Shown here: piece after piece, positions 18,344-27,827 of the stretch | Layout of the letters: every line of letters starts with the position of its first letter | Numbering within the stretch: the stretch's first letter is position 1 | Assembly (NCBI GenBank): GCA_009911365.1 | Contig: QXXF01000003.1 | Span: forward strand, 1 to 64,000 | From: Clostridiales bacterium | GTDB lineage: Bacteria > Bacillota > Clostridia > Peptostreptococcales > Anaerovoracaceae | Length of the DNA: 64,000 bases | Direction: 5' to 3' | The notes under the pieces: model-generated | Seen by the model: the letters and a program-made list of their open reading frames with translations, nothing else | Database searches by the model: none | Told to the model about the DNA's origin: nothing | Program-made: the position numbers and the translations under genes

Positions 18344-18948
18344 TAGAATTGACGAACGTGAAAAAATCTTTTGACGGCAAACCTCTTTTCCAAGGTTTGA
18401 ATTTGAAAATCGAAAGGGGAGAATTCGTTGTTTTCTCCGGTCCCAGCGGCTGCGGGAAAACGACGCTGCTCAACATGATCGGCGCGCTGGAGCCTTTCCA
18501 GGGCGGTTCCATTCGGGTGGCGGGCATGGACGTGACGAAACGGAAAAATCAGCTTCGGTATTACAGCGACGTGGTCGGATTCGTGTTCCAGAATTTCGTC
18601 TTGATCGAAGACAAAACCGTGCGGCAGAACTTGGAGCTGGTGCGGCCAAAGAGCAGGACCAACGTTTCCATCGAAAAGGCCCTGGAGTTGGTAAAGTTAG
18701 GGGACAGGCTGGACAGCAAGGTCCACACCCTGTCCGGCGGCGAGCAGCAACGGGTGGCGCTGGCGAGGCTACTGATCAAAAAATGCGACTTGATTTTAGC
18801 TGACGAACCCACCGGTTCCCTGGATCGGCAGAATGCCAAAACGGTGATGGATATTTTGAAGATCCTCCACAAATATGGCAAGACCATCATCCTGGTCACC
18901 CATGATGAAGAAATCAAAAAAGCGGGGGATCGGGTCATTGAGCTATGA
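18340..18948 (+). CDS. bacteriocin export ABC transporter ATP-binding protein (lactococcin 972 group)
   Basis: 202 residues. All ABC ATPase motifs are present: Walker A GPSGCGKTT, Q-loop FVFQNFVLIED, signature LSGGEQQRVALARLL, Walker B LILADEPTGSLD and H-loop LVTHDE. The NFVLIEDKTVRQNLEL section and the short length fit the TIGR03608 group that accompanies DUF1430 proteins. The start at 18340 overlaps the permease stop, showing coupling. It would power export of, or self-protection against, the peptide encoded at 15969. It is the only ATPase in the locus although two permease copies exist. Confidence 0.88.
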   Translation: MIELTNVKKSFDGKPLFQGLNLKIERGEFVVFSGPSGCGKTTLLNMIGALEPFQGGSIRVAGMDVTKRKNQLRYYSDVVGFVFQNFVLIEDKTVRQNLELVRPKSRTNVSIEKALELVKLGDRLDSKVHTLSGGEQQRVALARLLIKKCDLILADEPTGSLDRQNAKTVMDILKILHKYGKTIILVTHDEEIKKAGDRVIEL

Positions 18949-19047
18949 ACCGGCTGACTTGTTCATGATTAAAAATCTTTGCGTTTTTTGCGATATTTTG
19001 CCGAGTCAAGCCTCTCATTTATAGAGGGACAAAGAAAGGACAAAACC

Positions 19048-20964
19048 ATGCGAGCCGCAAAATACATCATCAGTTTCATACTTCTGGCGGCCATCTGTGT
19101 TTTCATCATGGAAGGCTACATGCAGTGCGTATTGGAAGTCTTTGGATCTGACTACGCCACGGTAACGATCAAGCCAGAGGCGGGCACCACCGTGAAAGAC
19201 GCGGGGAAGGCAGCCAAGGCACATGGCGTGGAATGCTTTATCAATGAATATCAAAGAGAAGACTTTTTCTCTGAAACCGGCACCTTGTATTGCACAGCGG
19301 GGATGGAGCCCATACTCCAGAAATTTTCCCTGGTCAAAAAGGGTGTCTATGACAGCTTGATTTTCGGTAGAGTAGAAATCCGCATTCGCCCTTTGGAAAA
19401 ATTTGCAGATGTGAAAGGCATTGTAGAGTACTCTGTATATGGAACCGCAGATGATATCCACCACTTCAGCGAAGAGGTGGGCGGGTCAGTCACTAGAAAA
19501 GCGGCACCCGGTCGAAATCCTCATGAATACACGTCTTTTTGGCTAATTATCCTTTTTTTCACCATCATGCTGACTCTATACGACATTGCATTGCTGCGGA
19601 AAGAGACTCTAATTCGTCTGATATCCGGGCAGGATCTGAAATGGTTCGCCGGGAAAAGGGCGGCTATGGATGGAGTTTTCTACAGTCTTTGTTTTTTCCT
19701 ATCCCTCATAGTGTGTGGATGGATGTCTTCTGCGGAATACTATTTTGAAAATTCCGCTTTCTGGATGCTGCTGATCGGCGGGGGAAACGCGGTGCTTTCT
19801 TTCACCTTACTGCTGACAGATCATAAAAAAGATGTCTATATGGGGCTGAGAGCAAAGCGGGTTTTGAAAATCAGCTACATCTACAAAACAGTTTCCGTGC
19901 TGATCACGCTGGCTATTTGCAATGGATGCGCCGGGGCGATCACAGGCGGCGTGGACTTTTATGGGCAGAAAGAGATCTTTCAGGATCATAAGGATTATTC
20001 TTATTTTATGATCTGTTCCAGTATGGAGAGTGATGATTTTGAATGCGCTGAAAAGTTGAGCTTGAAGCTGTACAAGGATTACTTGAAACAGGGAAAGACT
20101 TTTACCATGGTGGAGATCAATGACCCGAGCACAATAGCTGGCGATTATATTTATGCGGACGCAGGCACGGTGCATTACTTGCGGCAACAGATCCCCCAGC
20201 TAAGGGATGTTGATTTTGAGCAGCAGGTGTATTTCATCTTTCCATCCGGCACCAAAGCAAGTGAAAAGAAATCCTTGAAAGAGGCGTTTGATACCTATTA
20301 TTCCGGTGATTATGATTTCCAGGAAATTGAATATACAGGAAACACGGAGCTTCCGGCCTGCGATGGCTCCGTTTCACTGACTGGCGTGGGCACCACAAAA
20401 CTCAAAGAAAACCCTCCTATTGCCCTGAACTGCATCACAGGTGCGAAGGTGGGCACTGTGGATCAATATGTTCTCCAGTCAGCCATGGTGGATATCACGG
20501 ATGAAGAACTGCGGGAATTCATCGATGACTATGCCTTTGAAGACGATATCATTTACAAGACCAATGCGTACAAAGATTTTTACCATCAGTGGAAAGTGAA
20601 AAGAAGCGGCATGATCCTCTCCATCGCTCTCATGTGCGCGATATTCTTAATCGAAATGGCGCTCATCTACAATGTCCTCAGCTATGAATTCCATGTGAAC
20701 GCACGGGAACTGGCACTGCGAAAGACGCTGGGGTACCCGCTGCTGGAGCGGTATGGGCGTTTAGTGTCCATGACACTTTCATGTACCATCTTAGGCGGCG
20801 TTTGTGCTGTGGCGGCCAGTTATTTCCTGGATACGGGGATGTGGGGCAGCATGATCCTTGGAACAGGGATGGTCATTTTAGTGGAGGCGGCCCTGATCGT
20901 TTTTTTTGTCAGGAAGCTGGAAAAACGGAACATCCAACGGATTTTGAAAGGGAGCGTCTTGTGA
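19048..20964 (+). CDS. bacteriocin-associated integral membrane protein (DUF1430), copy 2
   Basis: 638 residues from ATG 19048 (RBS AAAGGA), the same length and domain order as copy 1. The two can be aligned from end to end (YIISFILLAAICVFIM, VKDAGKAAKAHGVECF, SGQDLKWFAGKRA, NARELALRKTLGYPLLERY, QRILKGSVL). The copies arose by tandem duplication and have diverged, with more AT-rich codons here. At its stop codon copy 1 overlaps an ATPase gene; here only a 31-codon frame follows (20964-21059), so the second ATPase seems to have been lost. Either it uses the ATPase at 18340 or it works alone as an immunity protein. Confidence 0.85.
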   Translation: MRAAKYIISFILLAAICVFIMEGYMQCVLEVFGSDYATVTIKPEAGTTVKDAGKAAKAHGVECFINEYQREDFFSETGTLYCTAGMEPILQKFSLVKKGVYDSLIFGRVEIRIRPLEKFADVKGIVEYSVYGTADDIHHFSEEVGGSVTRKAAPGRNPHEYTSFWLIILFFTIMLTLYDIALLRKETLIRLISGQDLKWFAGKRAAMDGVFYSLCFFLSLIVCGWMSSAEYYFENSAFWMLLIGGGNAVLSFTLLLTDHKKDVYMGLRAKRVLKISYIYKTVSVLITLAICNGCAGAITGGVDFYGQKEIFQDHKDYSYFMICSSMESDDFECAEKLSLKLYKDYLKQGKTFTMVEINDPSTIAGDYIYADAGTVHYLRQQIPQLRDVDFEQQVYFIFPSGTKASEKKSLKEAFDTYYSGDYDFQEIEYTGNTELPACDGSVSLTGVGTTKLKENPPIALNCITGAKVGTVDQYVLQSAMVDITDEELREFIDDYAFEDDIIYKTNAYKDFYHQWKVKRSGMILSIALMCAIFLIEMALIYNVLSYEFHVNARELALRKTLGYPLLERYGRLVSMTLSCTILGGVCAVAASYFLDTGMWGSMILGTGMVILVEAALIVFFVRKLEKRNIQRILKGSVL

Positions 20965-21059
20965 TGAACGAGGGATCAGACATTCAGCTGCGGCACGGGC
21001 TTGCTGTTCTTGAGAACATAGAAAAGGCTTTTCTTTCAGTAGGGGCGGTGGTACAATAA
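20964..21059 (+). CDS. small open frame of 31 codons, doubtful
   Basis: ATG overlaps the preceding stop (TGATG), in the position where the first cassette has its ATPase gene. The 31 residues (MNEGSDIQLRHGLAVLEN..) do not resemble the ATPase or any family I recognise. It may be the scar of a deleted gene rather than a functional peptide. Confidence 0.25.
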   Translation: MNEGSDIQLRHGLAVLENIEKAFLSVGAVVQ

Positions 21060-21127
21060 AGGTATAAATGGGGCATCTATTGGGTTCGGTCTTAACGAAT
21101 CCCGTGAAATGATAGGAGATGATAAAT

Positions 21128-21394
21128 ATGAAAAGCGTAGATATTACTTTCCGTGTAGAGGAAGATTTAAAAGCACAGGCAGAGTTGCTATTTGCTGATT
21201 TAGGAATGAGCCTATCAACGGCATTCAATATTTTTCTGCGGCAGTCCATAAGAGAACAGCAGATTCCTTTCGCCATCAGCAAAAATGTTCCAAACGCAGT
21301 GACACAGGCAGCCATGGAATCAGCGGAACAAGATAAAGACTTATATGGGCCATTTGATAGTGTGGAGGCCCTAATGGAGGCTCTAAATGCTTAG
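21128..21394 (+). CDS. relB: type II antitoxin, RelB/DinJ family
   Basis: 88 residues. The ribbon-helix-helix N-terminus (VDITFRVEEDLKAQAELLFADLGMS, then TAFNIFLRQSIREQ) is the DNA-binding dimer unit of RelB/DinJ antitoxins, and the C-terminus (YGPFDSVEALMEALNA) is the toxin-binding tail. ATG 21128 is chosen because AGGAG lies 10 bp upstream; the ATG at 21119 is too close to it. It overlaps the toxin gene by 8 bp. It should neutralise the YafQ toxin and repress the operon. Confidence 0.88.
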   Translation: MKSVDITFRVEEDLKAQAELLFADLGMSLSTAFNIFLRQSIREQQIPFAISKNVPNAVTQAAMESAEQDKDLYGPFDSVEALMEALNA

Positions 21395-21665
21395 ACCAGA
21401 ATTTACAGGGCAATTCAAGAAAGATTACAAATTAGCGATCAAGCGGGGATGTGATCCTGCTAAATTGCAGGAGTTGATTACTTTGCTTGTAAATGAACAA
21501 CCCCTGCCCAAAAAGTACAAGGACCATGCATTGACTAATTCCCGAAATTATAAAAATATGAGAGAGTGTCATATTGAGCCGGATTGGTTGTTAGTGTATA
21601 AAATCGAGAAGGAGATTTTACTACTCAAGCTGATCAGAACCGGAAGTCACAGTGATTTATTCTAA
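21387..21665 (+). CDS. yafQ: type II toxin, YafQ family mRNA interferase
   Basis: 92 residues, RelE/ParE fold of the YafQ group. Recognisable parts are FKKDYKLAIKRGCD, LPKKYKDHALT, NMRECHIEPDWLLVYKI and the C-terminal LLKLIRTGSHSDLF with the conserved catalytic-type His. YafQ toxins cleave mRNA on the ribosome. Normal length and no lesion. Coupled by overlap with the antitoxin gene. Confidence 0.9.
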   Translation: MLRPEFTGQFKKDYKLAIKRGCDPAKLQELITLLVNEQPLPKKYKDHALTNSRNYKNMRECHIEPDWLLVYKIEKEILLLKLIRTGSHSDLF

Positions 21666-21681
21666 CTGGAGGAAACCAGCC

Positions 21682-22383
21682 ATGAAAACAATACTAGTCA
21701 TCGAAGATGATCGGGAACTCTCCCACGGCATCTGTTATGCCCTGCGAAAGGAGGCATATGCCCCGATGCCCGCATATTCCTTAAAAGAAGCGAAAGACAC
21801 CTTCTCCCAAAACAAGGCGGATCTGATTTTATTAGATGTGAATCTGCCAGACGGAGAGGGCTTTTCTTTTTGCGGGTGGGTGCGAGCACAGGAAAATAGC
21901 CAGGCGATCCCAGTCCTGTTCTTAACAGCCAGAGATCTGGAAGAAGATGCGCTGAAAGGATACGAGCTGGGCGGGGACGATTATATCACAAAGCCCTTTT
22001 CCATGAAGATCCTGCTGAAAAAAATAGACGTGGCCCTCAAAAGGATGCGAACCGCAGCGGGAGAGGAAGCAAGCCGCGCCCAAGGGTCGAACTTTGATGA
22101 TGGATTTTTGCGCATTGATTTTGACAAAGCCAAAGTGGAAGCCGGCGGGCAGGAACGGAGCGTCACGCCAACGGAGTTTCGGCTATTGCGAGAACTGGTG
22201 GAACATAAAGGAAAGCTGCTCACCTACTCGGTTTTGCTAGAGCGTTTGTGGGACAGTGCCGGGCAGTTCGTGGACAAGCACGCCCTAGCGGTCAACGTCA
22301 ATCGGCTGCGGGGCAAAATCGAAGATCAGGATCATAAGTACATTTCCAACGTATATGGGATGGGATACCAATGGCTGGATTGA
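21682..22383 (+). CDS. OmpR-family response regulator (Bce-like)
   Basis: 233 residues from ATG 21682 (RBS GGAGG). The receiver domain has the acidic pair (VIEDDRE), the phosphorylation site DLILLDVNLPDGEG and the conserved Lys in GGDDYITKPF. The winged-helix output domain ends in KYISNVYGMGYQWLD. It overlaps the histidine kinase gene by 13 bp. With the following kinase and ABC transporter it forms a peptide-antibiotic sensing and resistance module, where the regulator would activate the transporter genes. Confidence 0.92.
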   Translation: MKTILVIEDDRELSHGICYALRKEAYAPMPAYSLKEAKDTFSQNKADLILLDVNLPDGEGFSFCGWVRAQENSQAIPVLFLTARDLEEDALKGYELGGDDYITKPFSMKILLKKIDVALKRMRTAAGEEASRAQGSNFDDGFLRIDFDKAKVEAGGQERSVTPTEFRLLRELVEHKGKLLTYSVLLERLWDSAGQFVDKHALAVNVNRLRGKIEDQDHKYISNVYGMGYQWLD

Positions 22384-23291
22384 TCTTATGGGCAGCAGCG
22401 GCCAGCCTGGCGGCCATTTTTTTGGCGTGGAGACTGAAAAAGCAGCACCAGGATGTTTATGATTTTTCACGACAGCTGGAGAAATGGCTGGATGAATTGG
22501 TTTCAGGCCGGGAAATTAAAACAGAGGCTGACATGGAGGATACGCTGACCAGTAAAATCAATGAAAAAATCAGCCGAGTCAGTCACATTTGGACTAGCAA
22601 AACAGCAGAAACCCAGAGGGAAAAGGAAGCCATCAAAGAGTTGATCTCCGATCTTTCTCACCAAACCAAAACGCCTATTGCCAACATGAAGATCTATCTG
22701 GAGCTGTTGGAAGGCGAAAAACTGCCTATCCAAGCGGGGGATTTTCTGAGAAATATCGGCAGACAAACGGACAAGCTGGATTTTCTGCTGCGAAGCATGG
22801 TGAAAATGTCCCGGATGGAAACTGGCATCATTCGCATCCAAAAGCAGAGAACGCCTCTGATTCACACCGTAGGCAGGGCAGTGGAAGCGATCGTCCCTAA
22901 GGCAGAGGCAAAGCAGCTGCGGCTGTCCGTGGACTGCGGCGAGGAGATTACAGTCAATTGCGACAGCAAGTGGACTGAAGAAGCCATATTCAATATCCTG
23001 GACAATGCTGTAAAATACACAGACAGAGGTGGAAAAATCCGAATCACCGTCACAGTCCAGGAAATCTTCACCAAAATCAGCGTCCAGGACTCAGGAAAAG
23101 GCATCGCCCTGGAGAGACAGGCAGAAATTTTTGCTCGGTTTTATCGAGAGCCAGAAGTCCATAACCAAGAAGGAATAGGCATTGGACTGTATTTGGCCCG
23201 TAAAATCATAGAAATGCAAAACGGTTACATGGAAGTCCACTCCCGAGCGGGCGAAGGCTCGGATTTCCAGATCTATTTACCCAATGACTGA
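22371..23291 (+). CDS. sensor histidine kinase (Bce-like)
   Basis: 306 residues. One N-terminal transmembrane helix (GLILWAAAASLAAIFLAW) is followed directly by a cytoplasmic linker, then the dimerisation/phosphoacceptor region with LISDLSHQTKTPIANMK (His about residue 95). The HATPase domain has the N box (NILDNAVKYT), G1 (DSGKGI) and G2 (GIGIGLYLARKI). The lack of a sensor domain fits kinases that read their signal from the partner ABC transporter. Confidence 0.9.
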   Translation: MAGLILWAAAASLAAIFLAWRLKKQHQDVYDFSRQLEKWLDELVSGREIKTEADMEDTLTSKINEKISRVSHIWTSKTAETQREKEAIKELISDLSHQTKTPIANMKIYLELLEGEKLPIQAGDFLRNIGRQTDKLDFLLRSMVKMSRMETGIIRIQKQRTPLIHTVGRAVEAIVPKAEAKQLRLSVDCGEEITVNCDSKWTEEAIFNILDNAVKYTDRGGKIRITVTVQEIFTKISVQDSGKGIALERQAEIFARFYREPEVHNQEGIGIGLYLARKIIEMQNGYMEVHSRAGEGSDFQIYLPND

Positions 23292-23514
23292 ACGCGGTCA
23301 GAGAGCGGGCAGCCAGCGGAGAAGCCTGGCGCCGCAACAGAGAATAGCTAAATTGAGAATGCGCAATGATGATGACAAGCCAGCCTTTCGCTGACCTACG
23401 GGGCTGGTTTTCTAATAGGGAGATTGTCACGATTTTGTGATAATCCCAGATTGAGAGCGGTTTGTGATTTTTCCGTGCTAAGATGGGGGCATCAAAGAAA
23501 AGGAGGAGAAGATC

Positions 23515-24228
23515 ATGGGATCTTGGATCGTAGAAACGAAAGCATTGAAAAAGCACTACAAGCTGGGAGAAAACATTGTGAAAGCCTTGGATGGCGTGGA
23601 TTTTCAGGTAAAGGAGCGGGAGTTCGTTTCCATCATCGGTAAATCCGGCAGCGGAAAGAGCACACTGCTCCATATGCTGGGCGGCTTGGACGTTCCCACG
23701 TCAGGAAGCGTATATATCGATGGCAAAGATCTGGCGGCTATGACAAAAGAGCAGCTGACGATTTTCCGGCGGCGAAAGATCGGGTTTATTTTTCAAAACT
23801 ATAACCTGGTGCCGGACTTAGACGTTTATGAGAATATTGTGCTGCCCATAGAACTGGACGGCCGCCGCATTGACCGGGCATTCATAGACGGAATCTTAGA
23901 ACTGTTGAAATTGCAAGAAAAAATCAAAGCCCTGCCAGGCAACCTGTCCGGCGGACAGCAGCAAAGGGTAGCCATTGCCAGAGCCGTGGCCGCCAAGCCT
24001 GCTATCATTCTGGCGGACGAGCCCACTGGGAATCTGGACACAGCCAGCGGCCATGACGTGATGGGCCTGATGAAAATAGCGGCAAAGCAGTTTCAACAGA
24101 CCATGGTTTTAATCACCCATGATAACGACATCGCACAGATGGCGGATCGCATTGTCCGTTTAGAAGACGGTCTTCTGGTCGATCGTTCCCATCAAAAGGG
24201 AAAACAGTCTGGAGGCGAGTCATGTTAA
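23515..24228 (+). CDS. peptide-resistance ABC transporter ATP-binding protein (Bce-like)
   Basis: 237 residues. Walker A GKSGSGKST, Q-loop FIFQNYNLVPDLDVYENI, signature LSGGQQQRVAIARAV, Walker B IILADEPTGNLD, H-loop LITHDND. The MacB/BceA-type length and sequence, and the 7-bp overlap with a very large FtsX permease, define the module. RBS GGAGG at 23505-23512. The gap 23292-23514 probably holds the promoter activated by the regulator encoded at 21682. Confidence 0.92.
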   Translation: MGSWIVETKALKKHYKLGENIVKALDGVDFQVKEREFVSIIGKSGSGKSTLLHMLGGLDVPTSGSVYIDGKDLAAMTKEQLTIFRRRKIGFIFQNYNLVPDLDVYENIVLPIELDGRRIDRAFIDGILELLKLQEKIKALPGNLSGGQQQRVAIARAVAAKPAIILADEPTGNLDTASGHDVMGLMKIAAKQFQQTMVLITHDNDIAQMADRIVRLEDGLLVDRSHQKGKQSGGESC

Positions 24229-26780
24229 AGAACAATAACAGCAAGACCATTACCAATATGGCCAAGCGTTCCTTGCGGAGCGGCAAACGGAGAAATGGAA
24301 TCATCATCTTAGCGATTTTTCTAGCCACGTTTTTACTGCTCACTATCCTCACAGTAGGGGTAACCTGGTTTCGCATGCAGCGAACGCAAGATATCCGCAT
24401 GGCGGGGATGGATTCAGACGCTTATGTGTACGGTGGGGTGACCGAAAAGCAGCGGCAAGTATGCGCGGGTGATCCCAATATTTTTGCGGCAGGCGCAGAG
24501 GGTATCGCTGGGGCGGTCATGAAAACGAAATTTGATGACACCATTGACAGCGCTCTGCTTTGGGTGGACGAAGCCTGCTGGAACAAATTGCAAAGGCCCG
24601 GCCGCAAATGGGAAAAGGGCCGTTATCCCCAGAATGAAAATGAGATCATGGTCACAAAGGCTGCTTTGAAAGAGTGCGGCTTGGAAGGCCTGGGGATCGG
24701 TGATTCGTTTGAATTGACTTACCAGGACAGTCTGGGAGAGCATACGAAAACCTTTACCATATCTGGACTCTGCCAGGATTATCAAAACAGGAAAGAACTG
24801 TACGTTTCCCAGGCCTTTTTTGAAAAGTCGGGCAGGGAGTTGGAGGAATACGGTTGGGGACTGCTTTATATCAAGTTCAAGTCTAGCTTTATTACGGATA
24901 ACATGATCGATGATCTGCGACAAAGCCTAGATCTCAACAAAAAGCAAGCACTGCATTTTACAGGGATGAACGCGAGGTCCATGGTGCGGCTGCTGGCGGG
25001 CATCGCCAGCCTGGCTCTGGTCACATGCCTGACAGCCTTCCTATTGATTTACAATATCATGTATTTGTCTATCTCTGGAAACGTAAGGTATTACGGCCTG
25101 CTGCAAACTATCGGCATGACAGAATATCAGATCCGCGGGCTTGTGAATCAGCAGATGCTTTTCATGGGTGCGATCGGGATCAGTGGCGGGATTTTGCTAG
25201 GCACAGTGGTTTCCTTTGTTTTGGTTCCGGCAGTGGTGAGCAATCTGGGCCTTCATGACAGTGGTCAAATAGAAATCGCTTTTCACCCATGGATTTTCTT
25301 GGTGACCATCCTGCTCACGGCCATGACCGTTTACTTGGGCAGCAGAAAGCCTGTGAAACTGGCGGCTGGGACTTCACCCATCGCTGCGTTGGGTTATCGC
25401 GGCATGGCCAGCAGAAAAAGTGCCAGCGAGTTTCAAAAGGGGAGCCTGCTTTGGAGAATGGCAGTGCGGCAGTTTGGTGGGGACAAGAAAAAGACGGCCA
25501 TGGTTGTCACTGCGCTGGGCGTTTGTCTGTCTTTTTTCCTCTGTGTGGTGACCTTGATTCAAAGCCAAGCGCCTCGGACCCTGCTTTCCAATTATATGGA
25601 CCTAGACATGGTACTGAAAAATGATACTATGATGATGAAAGAGCGGGATGAGTGGAAGCCTCTGATGGACGCTGCGTTTGTGAAACAGCTGCGAAAAAAC
25701 CAGTCTATCAAGGACGTGAACACTATCACAAACGAGCAAATTGTGGTTCCATGGGAGCCGGGGCTGCTGGAATACTGGATGACAGAGTTTTATGAGATCT
25801 ATTTTGAGGAAACTTATGAAGACGTGAAAGCAGATTATCAGAAACATCCGGAAAAATACGCGTCTTTTTTGATTGGCATTGATGAAGAGGAATTCCGATA
25901 TCTGAACTCCACCTTGGAAACACCAGTGGACAAAGAGGATTTCTTGGCAGGAGAGTCCTGTATCATGCTGCGGAACGGTCTTTGGTCGATAAAGCCTGAA
26001 AAAATAGTGGGGAAAACCATTTCTTATTATTTGGGAATCCAATATTTGGAAAACCTGCGGGCGGATGATTCACATTCAGAGGTTCAAGAGTCAAAGCTAA
26101 AGAAATTTCAAATAAAAGTCGCCGGGATGACGGATGACGATGATGGTTTTTATGGCGGCGTCCAGGGAGTGACACCAGACTTGATCGTCAGTGACATGTT
26201 TTTGAAGAGGCTTGTCAAAGATCCGTATATCTCCAAGGCCGGTATCCGATACCAAAAAGAGTATGATGAAAGCGCAGAAGCAGGGGTGAAAAAAATGATG
26301 GATGACAGCCAGTACAGCCGAGATTTTTCCTATGATTCCAAGCTGGAGGAGTTGGAGGCGGTCACTCAGGCTCAGGGCAACATGATGGGCATAGGCATAG
26401 GCATCGCACTAGTGCTGGGGTTCATTGGCATTATGAATTATGTCAATGCTTCCGTGGGCAACCTCCAAAGCCGCCAGACATCCCTTTCCATGATGGAAAG
26501 CCTGGGGATGACAGGCAGGCAGCTAAAGAAATTGCTGGTTTATGAAGGCGTGCTGTACGCCTTGGCCTCCATTGCCTTTGCCATGACCATAGGCCTGGGG
26601 ATCACCTATTATTTGTATCAATCCATGAATGATCGGGAAATTCCTTTCGCAGTGCCAGTGATTCCCGTGCTGGCTGTTTGCTTCCTGATTTTCGCAGCTT
26701 GCGCAGTGGTCCCACTGATTGCGCATTGGCACATGGAGAAAAAAGGATCCATTATCGAGCGGATCCGAGAGTTCGAGTAA
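24222..26780 (+). CDS. FtsX-domain ABC transporter permease (Bce-like)
   Basis: 852 residues. An N-terminal helix (IIILAIFLATFLLLTILT) is followed by an extracellular domain of about 190 residues, three helices with the first FtsX domain (LACLTAFLLIYNIMYLSI region, then YGLLQTIGMTEYQIRGLV), a fourth helix, a second large extracellular domain of about 250 residues and a C-terminal FtsX domain (MMESLGMTGRQLKKLLV). The last segment is IFAACAVVPLIAHW then KKGSIIERIREFE. A diverged copy of exactly this 3' end, with the following terminator, occurs at 29620-29753, showing that the segment was duplicated. Confidence 0.9.
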   Translation: MLKNNNSKTITNMAKRSLRSGKRRNGIIILAIFLATFLLLTILTVGVTWFRMQRTQDIRMAGMDSDAYVYGGVTEKQRQVCAGDPNIFAAGAEGIAGAVMKTKFDDTIDSALLWVDEACWNKLQRPGRKWEKGRYPQNENEIMVTKAALKECGLEGLGIGDSFELTYQDSLGEHTKTFTISGLCQDYQNRKELYVSQAFFEKSGRELEEYGWGLLYIKFKSSFITDNMIDDLRQSLDLNKKQALHFTGMNARSMVRLLAGIASLALVTCLTAFLLIYNIMYLSISGNVRYYGLLQTIGMTEYQIRGLVNQQMLFMGAIGISGGILLGTVVSFVLVPAVVSNLGLHDSGQIEIAFHPWIFLVTILLTAMTVYLGSRKPVKLAAGTSPIAALGYRGMASRKSASEFQKGSLLWRMAVRQFGGDKKKTAMVVTALGVCLSFFLCVVTLIQSQAPRTLLSNYMDLDMVLKNDTMMMKERDEWKPLMDAAFVKQLRKNQSIKDVNTITNEQIVVPWEPGLLEYWMTEFYEIYFEETYEDVKADYQKHPEKYASFLIGIDEEEFRYLNSTLETPVDKEDFLAGESCIMLRNGLWSIKPEKIVGKTISYYLGIQYLENLRADDSHSEVQESKLKKFQIKVAGMTDDDDGFYGGVQGVTPDLIVSDMFLKRLVKDPYISKAGIRYQKEYDESAEAGVKKMMDDSQYSRDFSYDSKLEELEAVTQAQGNMMGIGIGIALVLGFIGIMNYVNASVGNLQSRQTSLSMMESLGMTGRQLKKLLVYEGVLYALASIAFAMTIGLGITYYLYQSMNDREIPFAVPVIPVLAVCFLIFAACAVVPLIAHWHMEKKGSIIERIREFE

Positions 26781-26785
26781 AGGGC

Positions 26786-26815
26786 GGGCCATCCGTTTAT
26801 GCTTGAGGATGGCCC
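26786..26815 (+). terminator. terminator after the ABC permease
   Basis: GGGCCATCC and GGATGGCCC form a perfect 9-bp stem with a 12-nt loop. In the duplicated copy (29726-29753) the stem is GATCATCC/GGATGATC: both arms changed together, so the pairing is conserved by compensatory changes. Confidence 0.6.
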
Positions 26816-26918
26816 TGCTAGTAAAATATCGTGTTTTAGGCATATCGCCGTCATGAAGAACGACTTTTCATGGCAACAATATTTCATGGTCTTGTAAATC
26901 GTTTCTCACCAGGAGTTT

Positions 26919-27827
26919 CTATTTTGTAAAGCGATCAAAATAATGATCCGCCTGTTCATCTGTCAGGTTGAATCTGCGCTGGAGTTTTGTAAGGATTTTA
27001 TCTTTTGAAACCCCCTCATCCAGATTGTCCAAAATCAGGGCTTCGATACCTTCCTCCCGGCCCTCTCTTCGGCCTTCTTCTCGGCCCTCTTCTCGGCCTT
27101 CTCTTCGGCCCTGTTTGAGACCTTCGCTCTGGGCCTCGTACATCATCTGATTGTGGTCACGAATGGCCTTCTCCCTAGCTTCGTATTCTAACCGCTTCTC
27201 CGGGCTTTGACTGATGACCCGCAGCTGTTCATAAGCGCTTTCGATGTACTTGTTCCTGCTTGCCAGCATGTCGAATTCCTCCTTTCGTTCTGCGTTGATG
27301 AACTTCGCCCACAGCAAAACATCGCTTGCGTCTTCCCTTAGTTCCCTGGGCAGCTTCGGCAGTTCCAGGACGTGGAATTCCATTTTGTCTGTGTAAAGGA
27401 CACGTTTGGTGTCTTCCGAGATGTGAAAACATGAGTAAAATCCCAGCTCATCCCCAAACAGTTTAAAGTCCAGGACGCTGATGCTCACGCACTTTTTGAA
27501 GGATGAGTAATTTTCTCCCGCATGGATTTGATCCGTGTACATTTTCGCCGTGTAGAACAGCGATCGGTCTGCCCACACGCTCAGAGGAGAAAGTTGGATC
27601 TCAATGTCGATCTCCGTGTCATCGTTGAGCAGGATCCTCACGTCTAGGATGCCCTGTTTATCGTCCTCGTGTTCCTTCCGCAAGTTAGCGTTCAAGACCT
27701 GCGTTTCCCGGATGTTCGCTGGATCCAATCCCAGCATAGCCGATAAGAAGCCGATCCTGGCTTGCTCGTTCATCATGATTTCCTTGAAGGCGAAATCAAT
27801 TTTTGGTTTCATTAAAAAATCTGTCAT
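26919..27827 (-). CDS. Rpn-family recombination-promoting nuclease/putative transposase, copy 1
   Basis: 302 residues. MTDFLMKPKIDFAFKEIM is the standard start of the TIGR01784/PF12784 family, with the PD-(D/E)XK nuclease core at about residues 55-80 (ILDVRILLNDDTEIDIEIQLS, the D..ExQ pattern). The C-terminus has a run of Gly-Arg-Glu-Glu repeats (REEGREEGRREGREEG) encoded by 12-bp tandem repeats, then a short helical end (NLTDEQADHYF). Rpn proteins cut DNA and promote RecA-independent recombination. The gene appears intact and has a paralogue at 29857-30789. Confidence 0.85.
   Translation of the reverse strand: MTDFLMKPKIDFAFKEIMMNEQARIGFLSAMLGLDPANIRETQVLNANLRKEHEDDKQGILDVRILLNDDTEIDIEIQLSPLSVWADRSLFYTAKMYTDQIHAGENYSSFKKCVSISVLDFKLFGDELGFYSCFHISEDTKRVLYTDKMEFHVLELPKLPRELREDASDVLLWAKFINAERKEEFDMLASRNKYIESAYEQLRVISQSPEKRLEYEAREKAIRDHNQMMYEAQSEGLKQGRREGREEGREEGRREGREEGIEALILDNLDEGVSKDKILTKLQRRFNLTDEQADHYFDRFTK
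27049..27117 (-). repeat. 12-bp tandem repeats inside the Rpn gene
   Basis: Five to six imperfect 12-bp units (CTTCTCGGCCCT-like on the plus strand) encode the (R-E-E-G) repeats. The corresponding part of copy 2 has a different number of units, so the array changes length. Confidence 0.75.
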
